Source of the DNA: Lachnospiraceae bacterium
Lineage (GTDB): Bacteria > Bacillota > Clostridia > Lachnospirales > Lachnospiraceae
DNA length: 64,000 bases
Assembly: GCA_017473115.1 (NCBI GenBank)
Contig: JAFUNC010000011.1
Location: 1-64,000 of the forward strand
Direction: 5' to 3'
The notes below the pieces were generated by a model. That model was not told the DNA's origin and ran no database searches. It was given only the letters and a program-made list of their open reading frames with translations. Below are positions 1 to 7,585 of the stretch, piece after piece (the stretch's first letter is position 1; every line of letters starts with the position of its first letter). Made by a program: the position numbers and the translations under genes.

Positions 1-2
1 AT

Positions 3-146
3 CGTCAAACGTTTATGAGCATACTTTGGATAATGCCGTTTGTTTTGCTTGCACTTGGTATCAGCCATTTTATCTTCCGAAGAATTGAGCAGACAAAAGC
101 AGGATTTTTTATTCGTTTTTGCAGTCAGAATCTGAATACGAGTTGA
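3..146 (+). CDS. C-terminal fragment of a membrane protein (partial)
   Basis: The reading frame is open from the window edge to a TGA at 144-146. It encodes a hydrophobic stretch (LWIMPFVLLALGI) followed by a basic tail (FRRIEQTK), as expected for the last transmembrane helix of a polytopic membrane protein. The family cannot be recognised from 47 residues. The stop codon overlaps the first bases of a 36-base imperfect palindrome. The gene converges on cas2. It could also be a chance frame, since nothing upstream is visible. Confidence 0.35.
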   Translation, partial: RQTFMSILWIMPFVLLALGISHFIFRRIEQTKAGFFIRFCSQNLNTS

Positions 147-177
147 ACGATACACCATTCTTGGCGGGTCGTTCAAC
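142..177. repeat. 36-base imperfect palindrome next to cas2
   Basis: The unit begins with GTTGAACGA and ends with its exact reverse complement TCGTTCAAC, leaving 18 bases between the arms. The total of 36 bases and the terminal inverted repeat starting with GTTG match the size and form of many type II CRISPR repeats. It lies downstream of cas2, where an array normally sits. No second copy is present in the window, so it is not an array. It could instead be the transcription terminator of the membrane protein gene at the window edge, although no T-run follows. Confidence 0.5.
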
Positions 178-247
178 TACTACAATTAGTGTCTATTTTT
201 ATCAAATGTCTATATCTTGATATACTCTATATTACTCACAGATCATA

Positions 248-553
248 TTATATCATAATGTGACTGTTTATACCCACTACTTTTTCCTGATAATCAGGCC
301 CACCCGTTACCATATAGATATTATTATATTGCTTTTCTGTCAAACGCAAAAGTCTTACCACGCCAGTTTTGGGTGCATACTCTTCTATCCGTCTGTAATG
401 CTTTTCGGATGCTTTCCTGTTTTGGACTATACGCATAAATACTTCTGGTGCAATTCGTATATAACCATCTTTATGTAAAAACTTTCGAAGTTTTGTATAT
501 TCTGTTTTCGTTCCCCATTTTTCTGTTGGGCTAAGAATAACAAGCAATCTCAC
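248..553 (-). CDS. cas2: CRISPR-associated endoribonuclease Cas2
   Basis: This 101-residue protein has the Cas2 form: a short ferredoxin-like fold beginning MRLLVILSP, then an RKFLHKDGYIRIAPEVF segment as in type II Cas2. Cas2 dimers bridge two Cas1 dimers in the spacer-integration complex. The first strand shows SPTEKWG where many Cas2 proteins have an aspartate, so the nuclease residue may be missing; this does not affect the structural role. The start is GTG at 551-553. It overlaps the cas1 stop by four bases and has GGAGGG about 10 bases upstream. No csn2 or array follows. Confidence 0.85.
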   Translation of the reverse strand: MRLLVILSPTEKWGTKTEYTKLRKFLHKDGYIRIAPEVFMRIVQNRKASEKHYRRIEEYAPKTGVVRLLRLTEKQYNNIYMVTGGPDYQEKVVGINSHIMI

Positions 554-1455
554 TCTGTAATTCCCTCCATATTCTCATTTGGTAAAATCAGCGGTAATTT
601 CAATTGTTCCGTCGATGCATCTAAAATAATTCGTTTCAAACTCTCTACCATAATATCTATTGCCGACAATACATTCATCTTGACTCCCTCAACGCTACAG
701 GCATTGTATAGTACATGTGCCAATTCTCGCCTCTCTGATTTTGTCAACTGTATATTTGAAGAAATATTGTTATGCGCGACTAAATCAACAATTGCACGGT
801 ATGGTTCAATTAAATCATCCGCCAGATTAAAAGCATTTAATTGACTGTCATGATGTATTCCAAAAGTAGGATGAAAACCGGTCGCTACCAGTTTTCTCGC
901 AATTGCACTTCTAACAACAGCATATCCATAATTCAGTCTGCTATTTATGGGGTCGTCACTCCTTCTGTTAAATCCCTCATGATAATATGAAAAATACTCT
1001 TTCGCTGCTAAGGATTCACAATAATCGACGCTCTCTTCATTTGTTGCAATCACATACTCTGCAATTCTCTCAGCACCATTCAATCCCATAATGGATAATG
1101 CTCTGGATTGGTTACTTATCTTTTGTTTTATAATGTGAATCCATAGTTCCATATATTTTTCAGATGCTGTATTTACCTGTGCATGCATTAGTTTGGATTG
1201 CCGTGCATGACCTTCAAAGGGTAATATAATAGCGGTCGGTAAATATCTGTCATCCAACGTCATCAACGCTACTTTATTTTGAGTTAAAATTGATAAATCC
1301 ATTGTTGAAAGTCGTATGTTAGCACCACGAACCATAATCTGATTCAAATCTTCTATTGGCACAACTGCAACTCCATCTTCTGTCGTAATCTCTAATTGTC
1401 CTTCTTTTATATGTATTTCTGCAGCCCGACTAATTTCAAGTGTTCTAAATCCCAT
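550..1455 (-). CDS. cas1: CRISPR-associated integrase Cas1, type II-like
   Basis: This 301-residue protein is Cas1, the metal-dependent integrase that inserts new spacers into CRISPR arrays. It begins MGFRTLEIS, as in type II Cas1 proteins. The N-terminal beta domain is followed by the helical catalytic domain, with SRLNYGYAVVRS around residue 170 and GFHPTFGIHHDSQ around residue 205 holding the conserved histidine. The start has an AGAGGT ribosome site. It is the first gene of a two-gene unit with cas2. Type II loci normally read cas9-cas1-cas2, but the gene upstream here is an unrelated DUF1540 protein and no cas9 is visible, so this is an isolated adaptation module or the remnant of a larger locus. 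Confidence 0.9.
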   Translation of the reverse strand: MGFRTLEISRAAEIHIKEGQLEITTEDGVAVVPIEDLNQIMVRGANIRLSTMDLSILTQNKVALMTLDDRYLPTAIILPFEGHARQSKLMHAQVNTASEKYMELWIHIIKQKISNQSRALSIMGLNGAERIAEYVIATNEESVDYCESLAAKEYFSYYHEGFNRRSDDPINSRLNYGYAVVRSAIARKLVATGFHPTFGIHHDSQLNAFNLADDLIEPYRAIVDLVAHNNISSNIQLTKSERRELAHVLYNACSVEGVKMNVLSAIDIMVESLKRIILDASTEQLKLPLILPNENMEGITE

Positions 1456-1577
1456 GATTTATACCTCTCTATCAAAACACATCTTGATGTTATTACTTTA
1501 TATATCGTCATACTATCTAATAAATTGAGTTTACCTAATCCCCCAAATTTTTGTCTTTATCCAATTTTTAATGTAAA

Positions 1578-1614
1578 AAAATCACAACCACTCTCTCTAA
1601 GCAGTTGTGATTTT
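1578..1614 (-). terminator. Terminator after the DUF1540 gene
   Basis: An 11-bp perfect stem (AAAATCACAAC with GTTGTGATTTT) lies just past the stop of the DUF1540 gene and 120 bases upstream of cas1. On the minus strand it ends in a T-rich run. It separates cas1-cas2 from the genes before it, so cas1 needs its own promoter. Confidence 0.75.
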
Positions 1615-1637
1615 ATAATTATAGTTTTTCTAATCTC

Positions 1638-1955
1638 TTACTTCGCTTCCTTAAAAGTACCACAAGCTGTTCCTGCACTGTTCATTGCGCCATTACCTAA
1701 GATGTCTACTTTCTTGGCAACGCACTTATAATTATTGTTATAAACGCATTTTACTGCTTCACAGTCAATGCTGATGGTTGCACTGGGATGCTTTGTGGTG
1801 TTGGTGTAAGAATCACCTTTTACGGGTACAAAACTTTCACAGCAAGTGCCTTCTGTAGTGTCGGCGTGCTTACCGCCTACCATGATGTCACCCTTGCAAC
1901 AATAATGGTCCTTATTATAGGTACATGTTTCCGCTTTACAACTTAATTCTGCCAT
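1638..1955 (-). CDS. DUF1540-type cysteine-rich protein, two repeats
   Basis: This 105-residue soluble protein has two copies of a short cysteine-rich domain, around residues 1-45 and 60-102. Each copy has a C-x4-CxYN core (CKAETCTYN and CEAVKCVYN), a middle cysteine and a late cysteine before a TF/SF motif, which fits the DUF1540 family of presumed metal-binding modules common in clostridia. Function is unknown. AAAGGAGG precedes the ATG by about nine bases. It is flanked by thrS and a strong terminator, so it is probably a single-gene unit. Confidence 0.8.
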   Translation of the reverse strand: MAELSCKAETCTYNKDHYCCKGDIMVGGKHADTTEGTCCESFVPVKGDSYTNTTKHPSATISIDCEAVKCVYNNNYKCVAKKVDILGNGAMNSAGTACGTFKEAK

Positions 1956-2030
1956 GGCAAAACCTCCTTTTATAATCTAAAAGTTAGTTTCACCATGGCA
2001 GACTATTTTTATACATATTAATTTTTTAAA

Positions 2031-3992
2031 TTATTTCTGTTCTTCCACAGTCACCTTGCGGATTTCCTTGGTGCGGATTTCTTCGCAGATATCCTTAATG
2101 AAATCAGCCAAATTCTTCTGGCCTTCATCGCCTGCGAAACGGCTTCTTACAGATACCTTACCCTGTTCTTCTTCCTGCTGGCCGACAACCAACATATAAG
2201 GTACTCTTGCCATTCTTGTTTCACGAATCTTGTAGCCAATCTTTTCGGAACGGTTATCGATGGTTGCAAGGATACCGTTTTTCTTAAGTTCTTTTAATAC
2301 CTTGTCAGCATAATCTGCATACTTCTCGGAAATAGGAAGTACGCGAACCTGCTCAGGACAAAGCCATGTAGGGAACTTACCTGCATATTTTTCGATTAAC
2401 CATGCAAGGGTTCTTTCATAACATCCCATAGATGTTCTGTGGATGATATAAGGACGAACCTTATCACCGTTCTGGTCAATGTAGTACATATCAAACTGTT
2501 CCGCAAGAAGTGCATCCCACTGAATGGTAATCATGGTATCTTCTTTGCCGTATACGTTCTTTGTATTGATATCTACCTTAGGGCCGTAGAATGCAGCCTC
2601 TCCCACATCCTCAGTAAAAGGAATTCCCAATTCATTTAAAATATCACGGATGTGCTGTTCGGTTTCTTCCCAAACTTCGGGAGCACCGATGTATTTTGCA
2701 CTGTTATCGGGATCCCACTTAGATAAGTGATAAGTTACGTCTTCTTCTACACCAAGCGTTGTCAAACAATGCTTTGCAAGAGCAAGACAGTTCTTAAACT
2801 CTTCTACCATCTGGTCAGGTCTTACAATCAAGTGACCTTCGGAAATCGTAAACTGGCGAACACGTGTTAAGCCGTGCATTTCACCGGAATCTTCGTTTCT
2901 AAACAAGGTTGATGTCTCGCCGTAACGGATAGGAAGGTCACGATAGGACTTCTGTCCTGCTTTAAATACATAGTACTGGAACGGACAAGTCATGGGACGA
3001 AGAGCAAATACTTCTTTGTCCTTCTCTTCATCACCCATTACAAACATACCTTCTTTGTAATGATCCCAGTGTCCGGAAATTTTATACAAATCACTCTTTG
3101 CCATAAGCGGTGTCTTAGTACGTACATAGCCCCACTCATTATCTTCCAAATCTTCAATCCAACGCTGCATGGTCTGGATCATCTTAGCACCCTTAGGCAT
3201 AAGCAAGGGAAGGCCCTGTCCGATTACGTCAACAGTGGTGAAAAGTTCCATTTCACGACCGATTTTGTTATGGTCTCTGTTCTTAATATCTTCCAAATAT
3301 GCAAGGTACTCTTCCAATTCTTCTTTCTTTGCAAAAGAAGTACCGTAAATTCTCTGTAACATAGCGTTATCAGAGTTTCCGCGCCAGTATGCACCTGATG
3401 AAGAAGTAAGTTTAAATGCCTTAATGGTTTTAGTGCTCATTAAATGAGGGCCTGCACAAAGGTCTGTAAATTCACCTTGGCTGTAGAAAGAAATTTCAGA
3501 ACCTTCCGGAAGGTCTCTGATTAATTCTACCTTGTAAGGTTCGTTACGGTCTTCCATAAACTTGATTGCTTCTTCTCTGCTTAGTGTAAAGCGTTCCAAA
3601 GCCTTACCTTCTTTGATGATTTTCTTCATTTCAGCTTCGATTTTATCAAGGTCATCTCTTGAGAACGCTGCATGATCAAAGTCATAGTAAAAACCATTGT
3701 CAATAGAAGGTCCGATGGTAAGCTTTGCATCCGGGAACACACGCTTAACAGCTTCTGCCATAACATGTGCTGTGGTATGACGATATACAGCAAGTCCCTT
3801 AGGATCGTTTGCTGTTAAAATATTCAACTCACAATCAGCATCGATAACAGTTCTTAAATCTTTTACCTCACCGTTTATTTCACCTGCACATGCCGCACGT
3901 GCAAGACCTTCGCTGATATCCTTTGCAATATCAATAATGGACATTGCCTGACCATATTCTTTGACGCTTCCGTCTTTTAAAGTAATTTTCAT
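2031..3992 (-). CDS. thrS: Threonine--tRNA ligase
   Basis: ThrRS charges tRNA-Thr with threonine in the cytosol. The 653-residue protein has the full family layout: an N-terminal TGS domain (MKITLKDGS..), the editing domain with the HTTAHVMAEAV histidines and CAGPH, the class II catalytic core with zinc-ligand RPMTCPF and motif 3 GCYERTLAWLIEKY, and a C-terminal anticodon-binding domain. The ATG at 3992 is chosen because AAAGGCGG lies about eight bases before it and MKITLKDGS is a normal ThrRS N-terminus; the frame is open nine codons further upstream. No T-box leader is visible, since the stop of the previous gene is only 44 bases away. Confidence 0.97.
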   Translation of the reverse strand: MKITLKDGSVKEYGQAMSIIDIAKDISEGLARAACAGEINGEVKDLRTVIDADCELNILTANDPKGLAVYRHTTAHVMAEAVKRVFPDAKLTIGPSIDNGFYYDFDHAAFSRDDLDKIEAEMKKIIKEGKALERFTLSREEAIKFMEDRNEPYKVELIRDLPEGSEISFYSQGEFTDLCAGPHLMSTKTIKAFKLTSSSGAYWRGNSDNAMLQRIYGTSFAKKEELEEYLAYLEDIKNRDHNKIGREMELFTTVDVIGQGLPLLMPKGAKMIQTMQRWIEDLEDNEWGYVRTKTPLMAKSDLYKISGHWDHYKEGMFVMGDEEKDKEVFALRPMTCPFQYYVFKAGQKSYRDLPIRYGETSTLFRNEDSGEMHGLTRVRQFTISEGHLIVRPDQMVEEFKNCLALAKHCLTTLGVEEDVTYHLSKWDPDNSAKYIGAPEVWEETEQHIRDILNELGIPFTEDVGEAAFYGPKVDINTKNVYGKEDTMITIQWDALLAEQFDMYYIDQNGDKVRPYIIHRTSMGCYERTLAWLIEKYAGKFPTWLCPEQVRVLPISEKYADYADKVLKELKKNGILATIDNRSEKIGYKIRETRMARVPYMLVVGQQEEEQGKVSVRSRFAGDEGQKNLADFIKDICEEIRTKEIRKVTVEEQK

Positions 3993-4036
3993 TGTAATTT
4001 CCGCCTTTCTATGCAACACATCTTAAAACGCATTGC

Positions 4037-4495
4037 CTATTCCATTCTATCTGCGAGCAACTGCTCTTCCACAATCCGCGCCGCACTTGCCACAAGGCGT
4101 GTGCAGGGACGGGACTGATAATATTCCTTGGTACGCTCCGACGGTACTGCGCTTTTTTCTTTTGAGAGAATTCCCAAAAGTTCACGACAGATAATACTTC
4201 CGTTTTCTTCGGTAAAACTATCGCTAAGGGCTCGTACCGTCTCATAAGTTCGTCCCTGAGCCGCTTTATCCAACGGATCTGTATTTCCTTCTTTTAAGCC
4301 TTCCAACAGTGCCATGGCCGATACGGTTCCGCACACTTCACGCATCCTTCCCATACCGCCACCCATGGGGCTCGCCAACTTCAATGCATCCTCCTCAGTC
4401 ATACCGAACAAATCCGCATAGGTTGCAAAAACCGCTTGGGCACAGTTGTATCCGCTTTCAAATTTCTTTACTGCTTCATCAACTCTGCTTTTCAT
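4037..4495 (-). CDS. C_GCAxxG_C_C family redox-type protein
   Basis: The protein matches the C_GCAxxG_C_C family, named after its cysteine pattern. Visible elements are GYNCAQAVFATYAD near the N-terminus, GGGMGRMREVCGTVSAM in the middle, and later cysteines in CRELLG and RPCTRLV. These cysteines are thought to bind a metal or act in redox chemistry; the substrate is unknown. I place the start at MKSRVDEAVKKF because the family usually begins there. A GTG at 4528 would add 11 residues, and neither start has a well-spaced ribosome site. It lies upstream of thrS in the same direction. Confidence 0.8.
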   Translation of the reverse strand: MKSRVDEAVKKFESGYNCAQAVFATYADLFGMTEEDALKLASPMGGGMGRMREVCGTVSAMALLEGLKEGNTDPLDKAAQGRTYETVRALSDSFTEENGSIICRELLGILSKEKSAVPSERTKEYYQSRPCTRLVASAARIVEEQLLADRME

Positions 4496-4560
4496 CGTAG
4501 TTATTATTTGCTCAAAAGCAAATTTCACTCCTAATCCTAAGTCTGTCTTTTATCACGAAA

Positions 4561-4586
4561 ACCGATGCATCCTAAAATGCATCGGC
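4561..4586 (-). terminator. Terminator after the SEC-C gene
   Basis: A nine-bp perfect stem (CCGATGCAT with ATGCATCGG) with a six-base loop lies 20 bases after the SEC-C stop codon. On the minus strand it runs into TTTT. Confidence 0.7.
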
Positions 4587-4605
4587 TTTGTATGTTCATT
4601 TTTAA

Positions 4606-5106
4606 TTACTTTCCACAGCACTTCTTATACTTCTTTCCGCTGCCGCATGGACAGGGATCGTTGGGATATACCTTGTCTTCTTTTACAACAGTTGTAGAAG
4701 ACTTCTGCTCCTTGTAAAGAGCCTTTCTGGTCTCTTCATCAAAGATTGCTTCCCATTCAGGTAAACCATAAAGCCAATCAGCCTCAGCGCCTACCATGTT
4801 TTTATAAAGAAGTTCCTTATCGAAAGCAAGGCTTACTTCGGTGTTTTCTTCCATGGTCTCAATGGGGTTGGGTGTCTTCAAACTGTCATTGATACCATCC
4901 AAGAAACCGGTCATAAACATTAAGTCTGTTTTGTACTTGGTCGCAAGTTCGGAAACGGTTCCCTTCACTTCCTCATCGGGATTTGCAAGCAACTGCTTGT
5001 AGATTTCTTTTTCCTTTACAAAGTACTTGCTCCACATATTCTGCAACTGACCTTTGTTTGCAGTCTGGTTATATGCCTGTGCTCTCCATAATTCCAATAA
5101 TAACAT
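4606..5106 (-). CDS. SEC-C zinc-motif protein
   Basis: This 166-residue cytosolic protein ends in a canonical SEC-C motif, [14 protein letters not shown], a zinc-binding module also found at the C-terminus of SecA. The rest is helical and rich in Glu and Lys, with no domain I can name. A role in protein handling is only suggested by the zinc motif. The ATG has AAGGATGG about 10 bases upstream. The gene has its own terminator and diverges from a small membrane protein gene. Confidence 0.75.
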   Translation of the reverse strand: MLLLELWRAQAYNQTANKGQLQNMWSKYFVKEKEIYKQLLANPDEEVKGTVSELATKYKTDLMFMTGFLDGINDSLKTPNPIETMEENTEVSLAFDKELLYKNMVGAEADWLYGLPEWEAIFDEETRKALYKEQKSSTTVVKEDKVYPNDPCPCGSGKKYKKCCGK

Positions 5107-5214
5107 TTCTTAGTCCATCCTTTTTCTTTTATCTTTCCATAAAAGTGTAATTCTCCTCACACTGTCCTATAGTATATAACATTTTTTCGATTCTGAAAAG
5201 CCCCCTTTTTCACA

Positions 5215-5243
5215 TTGCCCTCGCTTTTTTTCTGTGTTATACT
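5215..5243 (+). promoter_or_regulatory. Sigma-A-type promoter
   Basis: TTGCCC at 5215-5220 and TATACT at 5238-5243 are separated by 17 bases. Transcription would begin near 5250, which rules out the upstream in-frame codons and supports the start at 5284 for the following gene. Confidence 0.6.
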
Positions 5244-5283
5244 GACGAAAATGATAAAAAATATAAAAGTGAGAATTTCAAAT

Positions 5284-5589
5284 ATGAAAAAAGCAAAACA
5301 AATTTTGGCCTTATTAACCGTAATTTTAATCGTAGGTTTTATCCTTGCGACCTTTGTGATGGCCTTCCTTGATTTTCCCAATAAGGAAAACATCTTCTTC
5401 ACCTGCGTGCTGTGCGTCATCATTCTTCCCATCATCGCCTGGGTGTTAATGTGGATTATCGGTGCCGTAACCGGACGTAAGAACGTGGCATCTTATCGTA
5501 CGAAAGAAATGGAAGAGACTATGAAGAAAGCAGACGAAATCCGGTTTCAGCAAGCATTAAACACAGAAATAACGGAAGACGAAACGTAA
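5284..5589 (+). CDS. Small membrane protein, two transmembrane helices
   Basis: This 101-residue protein starts MKKAKQ and has two hydrophobic helices, around residues 7-27 and 37-61, separated by a short polar loop (DFPNKEN). A basic GRKN follows, then a charged, probably helical C-terminal tail. No family is recognised. A sigma-A-type promoter lies about 40 bases upstream. The gene converges on the lipoprotein gene, and the whole space between their stop codons is taken up by a structured repeat. Confidence 0.65.
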   Translation: MKKAKQILALLTVILIVGFILATFVMAFLDFPNKENIFFTCVLCVIILPIIAWVLMWIIGAVTGRKNVASYRTKEMEETMKKADEIRFQQALNTEITEDET

Positions 5590-5590
5590 A

Positions 5591-5802
5591 TTCCGATTTG
5601 CTTCAGTTATGATTAAAAAAATAATGCGGTGCAGATATTATTATTCCATAAAGAACCGTTTTCGACTGCGTCAGCACTTAACGAGCAGAGATGAAATACT
5701 CTGCGAGTTTAGTACTGCTACGTAGTCGAACGAGCGAGAGCGTGTTCTGTTGGAATATAATATCTGCACCGCTTTTGGTAATCAATCCAAAGCAAATCGG
5801 AA
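5591..5802. repeat. Structured intergenic repeat, copy 1
   Basis: The space between two convergent genes is one nested inverted repeat. The outermost arms are TTCCGATTTGCTT (5591-5603) and its complement (5790-5802). The next arms (5626-5648 and 5751-5772) form a stem of about 21 bp. Inside is a core that reappears at 39527-39626: CCGTTTT, a 9-bp stem CGACTGCGT/ACGTAGTCG, CAGCACTTAA paired with TTTAGTACTG, and a 3' GCGAGAGC mini-hairpin with a GNRA-type loop. The paired bases differ between the copies while pairing is kept. I do not recognise a named RNA class. It may also serve both genes as a terminator. Confidence 0.7.
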
Positions 5803-5806
5803 CATT

Positions 5807-6445
5807 TTACTCATCTAACACAGTAGTTACATACTCGATTGACGCCAATGTTTCACCGTCAAAGATAAAGTGAAGTTCCATACCACCCTTGGAATATACG
5901 TAAGCGCCGGCGCTTTCTGTATAGTTACTGCCGTAAAGCGCAAGCACGTCTGCCTTAGCCATGCCAAGATATGCGCCTTCTTCCGTGGTTACGGTATCAT
6001 CCTTAAAATAAATGGAAGACACCAAATCGTTTGCGCCATTGGGATAGGTAGAAATTTCAAAACTTGTGTAGGTATAAATTTTATCCATACCTTCAAACGC
6101 ACAACTCTTCACTTCATAGTAGTGCAAAGGTTCGCCCAAATCAGCCAAAAATTCATTGGTATTCATATCCGGTGAAATACGGATTCCCTTATACTCAAAT
6201 ACAAAATCATCCACAGAGGTGTTATTCGTCTGTACGGGAGCAGTTGCATTGCCTTCCATGGCATTTTCACCCATAAGGTCTACATTTCCCATGGTTTCCT
6301 TGTAATCACCAAGCAAGGTTTCCGCATCGGATACTTTGTCATTCATATCCACAACGGTATCCGCCACTTCCTGCGAAGTTTCCGCGCATGCGGTCAAAGT
6401 TGCCATGGCTAATACAAGACACACTGTTAAAATCACTTTTTTCAT
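5807..6445 (-). CDS. Predicted lipoprotein, last gene of the dlt-like operon
   Basis: The 212-residue product begins with a lipoprotein signal peptide (MKKVILTVCLVLAMATLTAC) whose lipobox LTAC places the anchored cysteine at residue 20. The mature part has an acidic linker, then a globular region (residues 75-212) of unknown family. It starts three bases after the SGNH gene, with its GAGGAGG ribosome site inside the end of that gene, so the two are almost certainly co-translated. Position suggests a cell-envelope role linked to D-alanylation; this is inference from the operon only. Confidence 0.7.
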   Translation of the reverse strand: MKKVILTVCLVLAMATLTACAETSQEVADTVVDMNDKVSDAETLLGDYKETMGNVDLMGENAMEGNATAPVQTNNTSVDDFVFEYKGIRISPDMNTNEFLADLGEPLHYYEVKSCAFEGMDKIYTYTSFEISTYPNGANDLVSSIYFKDDTVTTEEGAYLGMAKADVLALYGSNYTESAGAYVYSKGGMELHFIFDGETLASIEYVTTVLDE

Positions 6446-6448
6446 TTT

Positions 6449-7504
6449 TTATTCCTCCTCTTTTAACGCTTCCAGTTCTTCTTTCTGCGTATAAAAATCC
6501 TCCAGTTTCACTTCCCAGACTTCGGCCAGAGCCTCTTCGTCCCTACGATCCTGTAATTCACATTCTTCAGCAAGCCACGCTCCGAAATAATCCGTTAACT
6601 TGACTGCGCCGTACAAATTCAGATGCAATCCGGCATCATACGTATCCGTACTGTAATCCAAACCGATTTCTTCCGTATACTCCAGGAAATTAATGTATTT
6701 CAAGTTATGCTCTGCTGCATATTCTTCCACCTGCGCATCCCACTCCTCATACCATTCCGGATACAGGCTGGGTGCCTTGATCAATACCAATTCTACATCA
6801 TTTTCTTCACAAAGGGCAACCATTTTATCAAGATAACTCCAGGCATTCTCTCCAAAAGAGTAATCGCCCAGAATTTTACCCTCCGGAATATAATCGACCG
6901 GCACCACACCAACCTGCATATAATAACCGTTGTGTCCTACCTTTTCTGCTCCGAGAAGATATTGAAAATCCTCCGGTTCCAGTTCACTCCACCTGTCATG
7001 ATAACGCAAGAGCGGAAAGACATATTCTATAAAATTCTCACTCTCCAGCATGGACGCCTGAATACATTCAACTTTTGACGTTGACCATCGCATGCCGTCA
7101 ATGGTCATACGATTGTACGCTTCTTTCTGCGGTTCATTGTATTGCAACGACAACACATTAAAAACAATCACATCCGGTTTCTCATATTGTAACGTTTCTT
7201 CCATCAGATAATATGACTGCCAGATTAACTGTTGTGCGCTGCCTCGGATGTAAGAATTGATACCGTAATTTTCCCATAATGTAGCCGGTACGAAATTTTC
7301 ATAAACCTCACAATCACCGATAAAAATCACATCAAAATCTTTATCCTCGTCATAATATTCACTTATTAATGCGCCTTCTTTTACTTCGCCCATGTATTTT
7401 GGCATGACGAGCCGCTGCAAAAGGGCCAGTACCGCCAAAATCACAAGCAGGCCGATGATAACGGCTACTGCCCGCTTCCTGCGGACTTTTTTCGTTTCAC
7501 TCAT
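6449..7504 (-). CDS. SGNH-like protein in the DltD position
   Basis: The 351-residue protein has one N-terminal transmembrane helix (residues 14-33) and an extracytoplasmic SGNH-hydrolase-like domain. Block I reads VIFIGDCEVYENF, so the usual GDS serine is a cysteine. The C-terminal block reads DAGLHLN, giving the Asp and His of the triad. It follows dltB and occupies the place of DltD, which helps move D-alanine onto teichoic acid. The ATG has GGGAGAG upstream. The C-terminus is a charged, possibly coiled-coil tail. The DltD-equivalent role is inferred from gene order and fold. Confidence 0.7.
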   Translation of the reverse strand: MSETKKVRRKRAVAVIIGLLVILAVLALLQRLVMPKYMGEVKEGALISEYYDEDKDFDVIFIGDCEVYENFVPATLWENYGINSYIRGSAQQLIWQSYYLMEETLQYEKPDVIVFNVLSLQYNEPQKEAYNRMTIDGMRWSTSKVECIQASMLESENFIEYVFPLLRYHDRWSELEPEDFQYLLGAEKVGHNGYYMQVGVVPVDYIPEGKILGDYSFGENAWSYLDKMVALCEENDVELVLIKAPSLYPEWYEEWDAQVEEYAAEHNLKYINFLEYTEEIGLDYSTDTYDAGLHLNLYGAVKLTDYFGAWLAEECELQDRRDEEALAEVWEVKLEDFYTQKEELEALKEEE

Positions 7505-7585
7505 CTGTTCTCTCCCGTTTCGAATACCTTCCGAAACACCGGTTCTTTGCTTTTATCTTAATGCAAATAAATATACATACATTCT

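Noticed and set aside
3992-4037. A T-box leader upstream of thrS
   Set aside because: Only 44 bases separate thrS from the preceding stop codon and no specifier or antiterminator sequence is present.
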